Part shown: one piece after another, positions 22,198-32,579 of the stretch
How positions within the stretch are numbered: the stretch's first letter is position 1
How the letters are laid out: each line of letters opens with the position of its first letter
Assembly: GCA_019828595.1 (NCBI GenBank)
Contig: JAHQRK010000016.1
Coordinates: 1 to 64,000, forward strand
Origin: Aphanomyces cochlioides
Lineage: Eukaryota > Oomycota > Saprolegniomycetes > Saprolegniales > Verrucalvaceae
DNA length: 64,000 nt
Direction: 5' to 3'
Notes under the pieces: model-generated
Told to the model about the DNA's origin: nothing
What the model saw: only the letters and a program-made list of their open reading frames with translations
Database searches by the model: none
Made by a program: the position numbers and the translations under genes

Positions 22198-22760
22198 TCA
22201 GACACCAACTGCTAGACGGTCTTCACTTGGCTCAAAGGGCTGATTTTGATCGGGGTCTTCTTTGCAAAACTTGGACCAACTCTTGGATGCATTGCCTATG
22301 TACTCAAGCATGAACACGTCGATCTGGGCTGTACCTGCATCATGGAGTCGTGTTTGAGCTTCCTTCAAACAATTCTTTACATCCACCAGGCGCCGTTTGG
22401 AAGTATCATAGCGGGTCCCAGTGCGAATACTGCGTGATAGAAAGTTCAATGAACCATGTGCCAAATTGAATCTCCTCAGGTCCTCGTCATCGCGAAAAGC
22501 CGAACGAAATCGCCACTCATTGTAGCGATCAAGATATTCAGCGCATGTAGCAGACATGAGGAGCCAAGACCAGTGTGATTCTTCATAGACACAGAGACAC
22601 TCTCTATGAACTTCAGACAGTCTTGCTCCTCAGCAGTCAAACGCGATTTCCAGCGGAATATCCCACACTCTGCTTGTAACGATCCCGGCGATTTGATCAT
22701 AGAAACTATTGGCGCACACGTTTGCTCCACAGCGGAACTGCTTTCAACAGATCTTTCCAT
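22198..22760 (-). pseudogene. ORF family C, mirror of C3 (frameshifted)
   Basis: Starts at ATG 22760. Same frameshift as at 20500, so the lesion predates the arm duplication or was copied by conversion. Confidence 0.6.
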
Positions 22761-22967
22761 GGCTTTGGAGATTCAAACAGTGCTGACAAATTCAAGTTTG
22801 CCTGTGATGGACTCCATCTCAACCCATCAAGCTTCTTGCTTGCGTTCAATCCGGTAGACTCTCATTGTCCAAAAATCTATATTCCATGCCAAGTGCTGAG
22901 ACTAAAGCGCGGGTACTTGTCAACTAGTCCACGGTTTAACTTGTTCTAGAGTGCCTACATCGCGGCA

Positions 22968-23309
22968 ATGCGAGACTTTACAGTCATGAACCGACAGTTG
23001 ATCAAACTGCATTACCAATCGCAGACGTGGCGATGTGCGCACCCTGACTTTGATCTCTTCGATCCCGTCTGGCTCCAGTTTCACGAAGATTTGCACAAGA
23101 CCGATAAGAAATTGCAGACTTTGGATGAACGTATGAGGTTGGCTCACGTGGAGTGGCTCAAGGCATACAAAGCCAAGAAGACGAAGGGAGATGCAGGTAA
23201 TCCTCCTTGCATTGGCGTGTTGATGACTGGATTTGAAGAGAAACCATTCGAATGGCTTTCCAAATGCTGGCAATCTTTGTTCACAAGCAAGAAAACGCAA
23301 AGGAGCTGA
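22968..23309 (+). CDS. ORF family D, copy D2
   Basis: 113 aa from ATG 22968, the full-length form. Conserved HPDFDLFDPVWLQFHEDL and a long charged helix (residues ~48-72) suggest a small coiled-coil protein; the tail is basic (TSKKTQRS). Its QSQTWRCAHP-x-DPVW pattern resembles the WREEHP-x-NPMW pattern in family A, so A and D may be distant paralogues (inference). No known domain. Confidence 0.5.
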   Translation: MRDFTVMNRQLIKLHYQSQTWRCAHPDFDLFDPVWLQFHEDLHKTDKKLQTLDERMRLAHVEWLKAYKAKKTKGDAGNPPCIGVLMTGFEEKPFEWLSKCWQSLFTSKKTQRS

Positions 23310-23534
23310 GTAGGCAATGACTTGGTTTTACTGAGGTGAATCTTGGAGGTAATGGGGAACTCTCGATTGATCAATAGTCATTTGAAGTGTGTGTTGTAAA
23401 CGATTCAATTTGGCCATTGTGAACTACTCAATGCATCTGCATTTCCAACGAAAGACAGAGCATTTAAAACGGCTGGGTGTCCATTTCGCGATCAATCTAG
23501 AGTCGAATGAGCAAGAGGACACCACCTCTTTCAT

Positions 23535-24552
23535 CTTCATCTTCTTTGTAAAATCCACTGAGTGATGAGATGATGTCGACCAGTGATGGACTACTTTTAG
23601 AGTTGTGTGGTTGAAAATGTGGATGAAGTTCTTTGTTCGCATGGATCGTCAAGGTTAGGAAAGCTATTTGGATGTTTGATCAACAAAACCAGTCGTCCAA
23701 ATACCAACACAGAAAGCAGAAACTGAATCAATTGTTCTCTTGCTGACTTCATAGGGCTTTGCGCTGTGATTGACATCACGAGTCATCCCCGGTCATTTCA
23801 AATTGCGTAACCGAATAGCCAAGGTCGAGATGCGGCGTTTGAGATGGGTAATGGAGTTTAAACAAATGTCTGTTCATCAATAAAGTTCTCGCAGCGCGCT
23901 CAAGATGGTCAACTTACACCCTCTGAGATCATCAAAAGCACGATATTGGCCATCTCTCAACGCTTGACAACAGCCTCGCGCCATTTCAAGTTAGCAGCCC
24001 TGATACTTTCACACAAAATCTGCAATAACTCACTGATCTATCAAGCTCACAGGTACCCGCGTTTCAGTCTCAACGCTTGACTTGGAATATCTATTTTACA
24101 AGGAGCAACGATAACGTGCTGGATTGAAAACGACCTATGTATGCTCCCAACTTGATGGGTTGAGATGGAGTCCATCACAGGACTCTCGAAATTGGTTGTC
24201 TTCGCACTCAACAGTCTTCAAACTTGGTCGTATCAACAACGCGCCCTCTGTCTGAATCCCCAAGTCAATGAAAAGATCAACTGAAAGCAGTCCAGCGGCA
24301 GGACAGGGAATTGGTGCTCATCCAACTTCTGTGATCAAATTGTCTCGATCACTACAAGCACAGTGCGGGATATTCCGCTGGAAATCCCAGTTGACTGCTG
24401 AGGAGGAAGACTTGTCTGCACTTGCTCAAGTTCAGAGAGAGTGTCTGCGCGTCCTTGAAGAAGCACGATGGGCTGAGGCTCTCATGCTTGCTACAAGCCG
24501 TGAATACCACGATCGCTATAACGAGTGGCGATATCGTTACGTTTTTCATGAT
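23535..24552. repeat. 1.02-kb segment, copy 3 of 3
   Basis: Same orientation as 15084-16101 and inverse of 18566-19583. It is the portion of the right arm that is also shared with the outlying copy at 15 kb. Confidence 0.8.
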
Positions 24553-24828
24553 GACGAGGATCGCAGGCGATGCCAGTTAGCAAAAAACTCTCTAAACTGG
24601 TTTTCCCGCGCTGTACGTTGTGGAGGCCGTACTGTTGCTTCCAGATGGCGCTTGGTGCATGTGAATATTTGCTTGAAGGAAGCTCAAACACGGCTCGACG
24701 ATGCAGGTACAGGTCAGATCGAACTATTTTTAAAGCTAGAGTATGAAGGGAATGAATCCAAGACGTCGCCCAAGTTTTGGCCATTTCAAAGAAGACCACG
24801 ATCAAACTCTGAACTTCCAGCCAAGTGA
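24268..24828 (+). CDS. ORF family C, copy C4
   Basis: 186 aa from ATG 24268, translation identical to C2 (18290-18850). See C2 for features. Confidence 0.55.
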   Translation: MKRSTESSPAAGQGIGAHPTSVIKLSRSLQAQCGIFRWKSQLTAEEEDLSALAQVQRECLRVLEEARWAEALMLATSREYHDRYNEWRYRYVFHDDEDRRRCQLAKNSLNWFSRAVRCGGRTVASRWRLVHVNICLKEAQTRLDDAGTGQIELFLKLEYEGNESKTSPKFWPFQRRPRSNSELPAK

Positions 24829-24914
24829 AGAAATAGTGGACAACTTGTACATTACAAGCAGCCACAATTAGTTTTTGTCGAAGTAGTTCGCAATTGCCAA
24901 AACTTGAGAAATGA

Positions 24915-25022
24915 CTATTCTTTTACTACATAAATGCAAACGTTAGTTGTGTAGGAAACAACAAGGGAAGTTATCCAAAGAGCAACCCCAGCCAAACCGA
25001 CAACGAGATCAATACCTAGCAT
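24915..25022 (-). CDS. ORF family B, copy B3 (short)
   Basis: Mirror of B2: 35 aa from ATG 25022, 6 nt after the stop of A3. Confidence 0.35.
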   Translation of the reverse strand: MLGIDLVVGLAGVALWITSLVVSYTTNVCIYVVKE

Positions 25023-25028
25023 GACGGA

Positions 25029-25328
25029 TTAAACAAAGTGAGGAAATGGAACAGTACCGACGCCATACTCTCTGCATAATTGAACACACCCTTGTGGGTT
25101 GTCTTTTCCTTCGGGTAATGGCTCATGGGCGTTCAAAAAGCGAAAATTCGTATCCTTTGCTACTGCGTAAGCATTGCTCAAACCAGTGAGGTGACCGCGC
25201 CACATAGGGTTTCTATCTTGGTCTCCGGGGTGTTCTTCTCGCCATGTGCGAGCTGTTTCTTGCCGCTCACGCAATACTGTCATTGCATCGTTGAGGTCTT
25301 CTTGTCGCACTATATTTTCAACTCTCAT
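25029..25328 (-). CDS. ORF family A, copy A3
   Basis: 99 aa from ATG 25328 (VRQEDLNDAMTVLRERQ, WREEHPGDQDRNPMWRG, CVQLCREYGVGTVPFPHFV). The last 46 codons lie in the palindrome arm; the first 53 are outside it. This is the intact parent of the fragment at 17951-18089. Confidence 0.5.
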   Translation of the reverse strand: MRVENIVRQEDLNDAMTVLRERQETARTWREEHPGDQDRNPMWRGHLTGLSNAYAVAKDTNFRFLNAHEPLPEGKDNPQGCVQLCREYGVGTVPFPHFV

Positions 25329-25547
25329 GACTTTGAAGGATCAAATCGCGAAATGTTTCAAGGCAGCCGTCCATGTCATCTCACCAATGCTTGCCCGTCC
25401 ATACACTTCAATCGATATTGTATTTTCAGTGGTAAATTGGACTTTTGTGCTGATTGGCCAATTCGTTCGATGTATTTAATGACTGGCAACTTGTATAGCC
25501 TCCATTTTCGATAAATAAGTACTCCCCTGCTCTGTAGCTTGCTCGCC

Positions 25548-26405
25548 ATGATTGCGGACGTCGTATGCAGACAGCATGCCCACAAGAACACAGTCATGCA
25601 CGCGCTTTACCCACATTATTTCCTTGGGATGAAGCGGGTCGACGTTGCAAGACTATTTTACAAGTCCATTTCGACTGTGTCTACGTGGATCAAGACCTAC
25701 GAAGAGACTGGTGATTATGAGCGGAAGTCGAACCCCCGCGACGGCAAACTTTCTAAGTTTCAACGCTTGTGGCTTGTACATTTCTTTGAGAAGAGCCCAA
25801 TGTCCTGTTTGGACGAAGCCAAGAGAGCATTTGAGCTCGAGTTCAAGAGGTATATTTCCCTGTCATCCGTTTGGAATATCATCCACAAGCATGGACTTAC
25901 TTGGAAAGTATTAGAAAGGCGAGCAATTCACATCAAACAAGATGACATTGAACGTTTCTATAGCGAGCTCTCTATGTTGGATTGGTCTCATTTGAATATC
26001 CAATTTTTGGATAAAGTGAGCTTCGATTCACGAGGCATGCTGCGGAAAAGAGGATATGCAATGAAAGGGAAAAGCTGTCTTTTCGCGGAGAGTTCGAGAG
26101 GAAGCCCCGCGTCTCGCTGCTTTGTTTTATGGATGTCAATGGAGTGACCGAAGTATTTGACACAACTGGAACATTTTGATCGAGCGAAATTTGTGGATTG
26201 CTGTAAAATTCACCTTACAAACGTGAAACGATATCCGGGACGTGGCTCAATATGGGTGCTAGATGGAGCTAGCATTCATTGCAATCCAGACATTGTCTAT
26301 TATCTGCGTTGTCACGGCATTGTTCCCATTTTTCTCCCAGCCTATTGTGCGTTTTACAACCCCATTGAGTAATTATTTGGTCTTGTCAAAAAAGCTTTCA
26401 AGAGG
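25548..26405 (+). pseudogene. IS630/Tc1-mariner-type transposase, dead copy
   Basis: ATG 25548 opens an HTH region (KRVDVARLFYKSISTVSTWIK), followed by a DDE superfamily nuclease with FLDKVSFDSRGMLRKRGYA (first Asp), WVLDGASIHCNP (second Asp) and FYNPIE (Glu). The frame is broken by at least two shifts at about 26100-26200. A TAA stop comes directly after the catalytic Glu, followed in frame by LFGLVKKAFKRH and another stop. Such enzymes cut and paste DNA at TA sites. Terminal inverted repeats were not found. It inserted just outside the right arm of palindrome I. Confidence 0.8.
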
Positions 26406-26659
26406 CATTAAAAGGAATCCAAAACAAAAGATCTATTGTTGTTTATAATGAGCATCATGAAGTCGTTCAAGGCGTACGATATGTCATGCATTCTAGTCCA
26501 TTGCGGCTATTCAAAGCAAGGCAGATTTGATCAATCGAAGCGACTGAGTGATGAAACATTTGTGATCGACAAATCAATCGACGACACCATCGACGATAGT
26601 ATTCTCGAATTTGTTCCTTGCAACGAAAATTACGACGAAGAGATCCATTAATTGATTCG

Positions 26660-27650
26660 TCATTCTTCATTCGACTCTTTGTGTTCTTCATCCTCGATAT
26701 TGGGAATGGTTCGAATTAAATTTATCAAATCAGTGCGAAGCGCCACTGGAGTAATTTCTTGCAGAAAACCCTCAATCACACGGCGCTTCGTTCGGAGTGA
26801 CTCCTCATCCAGCTCTATTCGTGTAACCACGTTGTTGGCAAAATCTTTTCAACGTTTTGAATCCTTCCATGCAGGAATCAATAACGTCAAGTGCAACAGT
26901 CATACTTTGCTGGAGATTTTGATTTCTCTCCTGTGCTCCATTGGGAACTGAGTCGAATAAATGGAGCAATACTGCAGGTGGCGGGTTGGACACATGCAAA
27001 TCGTGCTGGTAGGTTGGCGTTTTCAGTATGGTGGAAGCCCACATACGCCAATTTGACTCGTACGAGGAGTACATTGATCCCCATTTTTCCTTCAATTTTC
27101 GAACCATTTCGCTGTGAGCACTTTCAGCACCGGCACCAGATCTGTCTTGGACGTTCGGCCGAATACATTGATCTTGGAAACTTGTTAGATCCGCAGAAGT
27201 GCTCACATGATTACCCCATTTGAAGACAGATACTGCAAATACATCGTTCTTGTGGTCTGTAATGTAGCGATGAGCCTGACTGATATTTGCTGGCTTGAAG
27301 AAGTATCGGCCCATTTTGATGGAGATAAAGTAGTCGAAGTCAACGACACTTGGCTTAGTGCTTTGAACAGTCCAGGTCTTCGGCTCTCCGTCGCAAGATG
27401 CCTTGAATTGCATATGGGGAAGGCAGTGATGGAATATTATGTCCTTGAGGGCATTCCAATCGGAGGCTTCGAACACTTGCTGGGGAAGACGTTTGATGTT
27501 GCTGTCTCGTCCACAAACAGTGTCTTTCACATGGATGTCGGCTCGCATGAAAAAGAGAGAGGGGTGGACGTTCTGAGCACTCTCTTCAGGTAAGGAAGGG
27601 GACGACCTCGTTGCATACCGGTGTTGGTATGGCGGTGACGGGGTTGACAT
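26660..27650 (-). pseudogene. Unrecognised gene divergent from the Crypton recombinase, frameshifted near its 3' end
   Basis: ATG 27650 opens ~281 codons. The N-terminus is disordered and Ser/Pro-rich; the middle includes FDYFISIKMGRYFFKPANIS and KLKEKWGSMYSSYESNWRMW. Near 26840 an extra A in GAAAAGA appears to shift the frame; the alternative frame continues with DEESLRTKRRVIEGFLQEITP to a TGA at 26660-26662. About 330-350 aa if intact. No domain is recognised. Its head-to-head placement with the tyrosine recombinase (552 bp between starts) suggests it is a second gene of the same element. Confidence 0.5.
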
Positions 27651-28202
27651 CGCACCTCGGGCTTGCAGATCAAATTCTTTGGGATCCAAGGAACAAGATA
27701 TTTTTCTTCTCTATGATTGGCTGAAATTGTTCTGCCGATTGGTCTGTCTATTCTCTTCTGTCGATTCATTCAGCGCGTCTCTCCAGTTCCGAATAAACAC
27801 AACAACATGAGATGAAAAATGTTGATGGTCGACACTGCTACTCATGCATACTGTATGCAGATTTCAGTGACCATAAACAAAATGATATCCACCAGAGTCT
27901 TGAGACAAGAAAGCACGCCATGGAATGCAGACAGTGAACAGAATTGGGAGTTTCGATGAGGAGCAGACATTTAAAGTACAACATATAAGCTGGATACGAC
28001 AAGTATACGACAAGACAAATTATTTGATTGGATGTTCGTCAAATGATGTAATGATCTATTGGTAGAAAATATATTCTGCCTTTCGATTGGGCGATCGAGT
28101 TGTCGGACGTCAACATAGCACCAAACATTGAGCATATATAGACAATAATTGGCTAATATACAGCTAAAGCCACATTTCAAGTGACTTTCTGCTTTTGCGG
28201 GT
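27651..28202. promoter_or_regulatory. Divergent intergenic region between two putative element genes
   Basis: 552 bp with AT-rich patches (TATATAAGC-like near 27983, GAGCATATATAGACAATA near 28132), plausible as a shared promoter. No repeats identified. Promoter function is inference from gene orientation. Confidence 0.35.
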
Positions 28203-29672
28203 ATGGAGAGCGCGAGACCATCCAAGAAGTCCATCCAAGACGCTTTCTATGGAGCGTCGACGAGACGGACACATGACACGTACCAGCGACAGTTTCTTCT
28301 TTATATACAACAAAACCATGGTGACACGAACCCCCGCTCAGCGACGACAGAATTATGCACAGACTTTCTGCACCATCTCTATGAAAAGGGTCGAAAAGCC
28401 CGTACAATTGACTTGGCAAAACCAGCTCTAGTGGCGTATTTCTCCTCGCATGGCGTTTCACCCAATCCGGCCCAGGACGTCATAGCTCGTCGATATGTCG
28501 TTGGCCTCCAAAAGTACAACAAGCAAAATTGTATTGACGAGGAGAAAAAGGCATACCCTTTGTCTATTCACGAGCTGTCTACACTATTAAACTGCATGTC
28601 TGATCACAACCCTTTCCTTGGATCAATGCTGCGCTTCTTGTTCTCGGCATGTTTTATGGGATGTTTCCGGATCAGTGAATTGTTGGCGTTGCGCTGGAAT
28701 GATGTCTCTCTTGTCCAAGACGACACGGGTCGCTTTCTCTCTGTGAGGTTGAAATGGCACAAGAAGGCAAATATTGAAGGCGAATGCCAATTGTATCACT
28801 TGATTGACGAAGTGGAATTCCCGTGCTTGCGAGTGTGTACCTTTTTTGATGAGTATGTCTCGATGGTGCGTGCAGCCTGTGTGAACATCAACAAAGATGC
28901 GTTTGTGTTTCCACAAACCTCAATACCAAGTCATAATGGTGCACCAATTGTTAACTGGTTTAAATGTCTTGAACAGACTCCACTGAGAAAGATATTGAAT
29001 GGGATGGTTGAGACTTGTCCAAATTTGCCAACTGGAATTACCCTTCATAGCATGCGGAGGGGTGGCTGCTTCTATCGAGTGTTTGAATCTCCTCGTCGGC
29101 GATTTAATTTCCGAGAGCTTATGGCCTGGTGTCGATGGGAGGATCCACAGACGTGCTCGGAGTATTTGATTACACAGAGTCTTAGTGACGAGATCAATCC
29201 CAGGAATCTACTGCGTTCAGCTAAGTTTAGCCAACCTCAGTCAATTCAAATGGACAATCCCATCGCACAACACAACTTAGTCGACGAAATTGGTCGTGCG
29301 GTTGCGACAAATATCCAAAAGAATAACTTAGTCTTGCAGCCCAAGTCAGGCGCAAACAATGTGCTGCGCCAAGCAAGTCTGAAGGAATTTATTGTCGAAA
29401 AGAGAATCCCAACTGCCCATTCGGGCAGAGAAGCTTGGCAACAATGGCACTTTGCTGACCCAAAGAGTGGCCAACATTGTGCGCTCAAAGATTTTAGTCG
29501 AGAAATGATACGAGCCGATCGAAAACGATATTCAGAACGCCAGACGTTAGCCTTGGCGTTTATACGATACGACACTTACGAGCAATTTGAAGTCGACTAC
29601 TTTGGATTCACTCAAACTTATGCTAAGCTATTGAAAGAGGTTCGGCGACGTAAGCGTATGAATGCTCCTTGA
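28203..29672 (+). CDS. Crypton-type tyrosine recombinase
   Basis: 489 aa from ATG 28203, intact. An N-terminal SAM-like core-binding region (THDTYQRQFLLYIQ, ~24-110) precedes a catalytic domain with Arg156 (CFRISELLALRW), His282-x2-Arg285 (LHSMRRGG), RW311-312 near the second His/Trp position, and nucleophile Tyr321 (CSEYLI). This is the R-H-R-Y set of tyrosine recombinases, arranged as in eukaryotic Cryptons, which move by recombination rather than DDE chemistry. The C-terminal ~160 aa may bind DNA. Flanking short direct repeats were not located. A minisatellite starts ~130 bp downstream. Confidence 0.85.
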   Translation: MESARPSKKSIQDAFYGASTRRTHDTYQRQFLLYIQQNHGDTNPRSATTELCTDFLHHLYEKGRKARTIDLAKPALVAYFSSHGVSPNPAQDVIARRYVVGLQKYNKQNCIDEEKKAYPLSIHELSTLLNCMSDHNPFLGSMLRFLFSACFMGCFRISELLALRWNDVSLVQDDTGRFLSVRLKWHKKANIEGECQLYHLIDEVEFPCLRVCTFFDEYVSMVRAACVNINKDAFVFPQTSIPSHNGAPIVNWFKCLEQTPLRKILNGMVETCPNLPTGITLHSMRRGGCFYRVFESPRRRFNFRELMAWCRWEDPQTCSEYLITQSLSDEINPRNLLRSAKFSQPQSIQMDNPIAQHNLVDEIGRAVATNIQKNNLVLQPKSGANNVLRQASLKEFIVEKRIPTAHSGREAWQQWHFADPKSGQHCALKDFSREMIRADRKRYSERQTLALAFIRYDTYEQFEVDYFGFTQTYAKLLKEVRRRKRMNAP

Positions 29673-29799
29673 TTGTAGTTTGTGTAATACATGTCATTTT
29701 ACATTCTGTCGCGAGTCGCGGCAGCACTACGAGTGGTTGATCTCCTTGGCACGGGAGAAGGACAAACAATTCTCGTAGGGACGGCGACGAACGAGGCCG

Positions 29800-30455
29800 A
29801 ACAGAGCTCGGACACAGAGCTTGGACATACGGCGACAAAACTAGGCTAAGCAGAGCTTGGGTAGACGGCGCCAAACGAGGACAAACAGAGCTTGGAGAGA
29901 CAGCGACGAAAACGCCAAATAGAGCTTGGACAAACATCGACAAAACAAGGCCAAAGAGAACTTGGATAGACAGCGGCGAACAAGGCCAAACAGAGCTTGG
30001 CCTGGAGGCGACAAATTAAACTCAACAGAGCTTGGGCATACAGCAACAAAACTAGGTCAAATATAGCTTGGACATACTAGTACAGCAAAAATACTAGGCC
30101 AAACATAGCTTGGACAGACCGCGCCAAACGAGGATAAACAGAGCTTGGACAGACGGCGCCAGACGAGGACAAAGAGAGCTTGGAGAGAGAATGACGAACA
30201 AAGACAAACATAGTTGGGACAGGAGGCGACAATTAGGCCAGACAGAGCTTGGACAGACGGCGACAAACAAGGCCACACAGAACTTGGACAGACGGCGAGG
30301 ACAAAGGACAAGTAGAGCTTGGACAGACGGCGACAAACATGACCACACAGAGCTTGGACAGACGGAGAGGACAAAGGACAAACAGAGCTTGGTCAAGCGC
30401 CGAGAACGAAGGACAAGAAGAGCTTGAACAGACGACAAGGACGAAGGAAAAGCAG
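29800..30455. repeat. Minisatellite, ~35-bp unit, ~18 copies
   Basis: Diverged repeats of a unit containing AGAGCTTGGACAGACGGCGA followed by CAAACAAGGCCAAAC variants. Unit length varies by 1-4 bp. Several ORFs through it on both strands are repeat artefacts. Confidence 0.85.
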
Positions 30456-30796
30456 AGGCGACAATTTCTTGATTTTGTCCAATCAAGAAGTTGTCGGTTG
30501 GATTTGTCGGATATTTAAAATTATCCTTACATAAAGATTAGTGCGAATCGCAATTGTGGCAATATGCTCACCTCGAACTCACTGTGAGCGAGTCGCCACG
30601 TTTGCGATTCCGCAAGGCCCCAATGGCACAAAGATTTGCACAAGACAGGTCACTGACCTGTGTGGCATACGTTCATACATAGATATGATGGTCTCACATA
30701 TCTGTATGTCGTTGCGGCAGCGAGAAACGTGCAATCGTATCGCGATGTTAACGATAGACACGCTGCGTCTATGATTTCTTTTCAAACTGTACTACC

Positions 30797-31096
30797 ATAG
30801 TATGAACGTATGAAAGCTGACCAAGGCGTAGAAAGCCAGTAAAACGAAAGGTGATTGAGTCCGCAGTGGAGTTTTGATGGGTGGTGCTGAAGAGAAACCA
30901 TACACGAAGAGTCGAGTGCGGTCAATAAGTATAAATGTGTTGATAGTGTTTATTTTCATGAGAGTTTTGGATTGCTAGCCCGACTAGGCCTTCACTGCTT
31001 GACAGTCCTCACTTGGCAGGGCGTGCTGACTTTGATCTGGGTCTGCTTTGAAATGGCCAAAACGTGGATGACCTCTTGGATGCATTCCCTACATAC
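30797..31096. repeat. ~300-bp inverted copy of 17650-17949
   Basis: Reverse complement of 17650-17949, 13 kb away, near-identical. It marks the left edge of an outlying member of the A-D cluster. The preceding 30456-30796 contains only scraps resembling family D and no gene. Confidence 0.75.
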
Positions 31097-31185
31097 TCGA
31101 GCAGGAAAATTTCGGTCTGGGTTGTACCTGCATCATGGAATCGTGTTTGAGCTTCCTTCAAACAGTTATTTACATCCACCAAGCG

Positions 31186-31563
31186 CTATGTGGAAGCAAC
31201 ATTGCGGGTCCCAGTGCGTGTACTGCGGGATAGAAAGTATAATGAACTTTTTGCTAACTTGCATCGTCTGCGATCCTCCTCATCAAGACACACGGGGCGA
31301 AGTAGCCACTCTTTGTAGCGATCGTGGTATTCACGGCATGTAGACGACATGAGGAGCTCAGCCCATCGTGCTTCTTCATACACGCGCAGACACTCTTTCT
31401 GAACTTGAGCAAGCGCAGACAAGTCTTGCTCCTCAGCAGTCAAACACGATTTCCAATTGCATATCCCACATTCTGCTTGTAGCGATCGAGACAATTTGAC
31501 CAGAGAAACTGTTGGTGCACGCGTTTGCTCCTACAGCGGAACTGCTTTCAACAGATCTTTCCA
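31186..31563 (-). pseudogene. ORF family C, diverged copy C5 (frameshifted)
   Basis: The start region (MERSVESSS, ATG near 31563) and the body (SLQAECGICNWKSCLTAEEQDLSALAQVQKE, RYKEWLLRP) lie in different frames because of an insertion near 31530. The rest degrades beyond 31186. Confidence 0.55.
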
Positions 31564-31650
31564 TGGCTTTGGAGATTCAGATAGAGAACACGTTGCTGAC
31601 AAATTCAAGTTTGACGAATTTTCAGTGCAAAGACAACCAATTTCGAAAAT

Positions 31651-32159
31651 CCTGTGATGGACTCCATCTCAACCCATCAAGCTTCTTGCTTGCGTTCAAT
31701 CCGGTAGACTCTCATTGTCCAAAAATCTATATTCCATGCCAAGTGCTGAGACTAAAGCGCGGGTACTTGTCAACTAGTCCACGGTTTAACTTGTTCTAGA
31801 GTGCCTACATCGCGGCAATGCGAGACTTTACAGTCATGAACCGACAGTTGATCAAACTGCATTACCAATCGCAGACGTGGCGATGTGCGCACCCTGACTT
31901 TGATCTCTTCGATCCCGTCTGGCTCCAGTTTCACGAAGATTTGCACAAGACCGATAAGAAATTGCAGACTTTGGATGAACGTATGAGGTTGGCTCACGTG
32001 GAGTGGCTCAAGGCATACAAAGCCAAGAAGACGAAGGGAGATGCAGGTAATCCTCCTTGCATTGGCGTGTTGATGACTGGATTTGAAGAGAACCATTCGA
32101 ATGGCTTTCCAAATGCTGGCAATCTTTGTTCACAAGCAAGAAAACGCAAAGGAGCTGAG
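31651..32159. repeat. 509-bp direct copy of 22801-23310
   Basis: Offset 8850, identical except for a 1-bp deletion near 32091. Both ends are abrupt, with diverged or unrelated sequence outside. Confidence 0.85.
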
Positions 32160-32171
32160 TGGAAAAAATGA
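31818..32171 (+). CDS. ORF family D, copy D3 (altered C-terminus)
   Basis: 117 aa from ATG 31818, identical to D2 up to TGFEE. The 1-bp deletion then changes the last ~25 residues. The downstream 32172-32579 contains no recognised feature. Confidence 0.45.
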   Translation: MRDFTVMNRQLIKLHYQSQTWRCAHPDFDLFDPVWLQFHEDLHKTDKKLQTLDERMRLAHVEWLKAYKAKKTKGDAGNPPCIGVLMTGFEENHSNGFPNAGNLCSQARKRKGAEWKK

Positions 32172-32579
32172 CTTGGCTTGATCCACGTCATTGTGCAAAG
32201 CGAGACAAATGACTTTCCCATGAGTCTTTGTAGTTTAATTCTCGGCACAATACCAACCTACTTAGGTCCACTAGTGAATTCTAATGCTCACTGTCGTGCT
32301 TTGAACCTCAGTCATCGTCATGTTGTGGTATGACTCTGATTCGGGAGTTTAGGGTTTGACCACGGAGGGTCAAGCAAGCTATTCATCATGTCCCTACGTG
32401 TTTCCCTAGACATGAACAGCGTTTGGCTCTTTCCCGTAGTCGGCGTTGAAAAGGACATGGCAAAAGCTGAATGTTCTCGTGGATCCTCGAGTGTTGTAAC
32501 GACCGAGCCCATTGACTCATCTCTAATGTGGTGCTGGTTTCGAAGGGTAACTCGCTCATGTAATCGTACGTCAAGTCGA

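Larger units (their letters stand above)
21682..25167. repeat. Palindrome I, right arm (3.49 kb)
   Basis: Near-identical reverse complement of 17951-21436. It ends at 25167 inside ORF A3, where the right side keeps the complete A gene and the left side has switched to unrelated sequence. Confidence 0.9.

Noticed and set aside
19338..23779. Identical 60-codon ORFs (MMSITAQSP...) at 15147, 19338 and 23597 as a conserved gene
   Set aside because: They are identical only because the whole DNA block is duplicated; no family resemblance and no signal of selection is visible.
29800..30455. CRISPR-like array
   Set aside because: Repeats are contiguous without unique spacers and vary in length; a eukaryotic minisatellite.
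29623..30518. Cys/Ser-rich and DRRR-rich repetitive ORFs on both strands
   Set aside because: They are the 35-bp minisatellite read in phase; no independent coding evidence.
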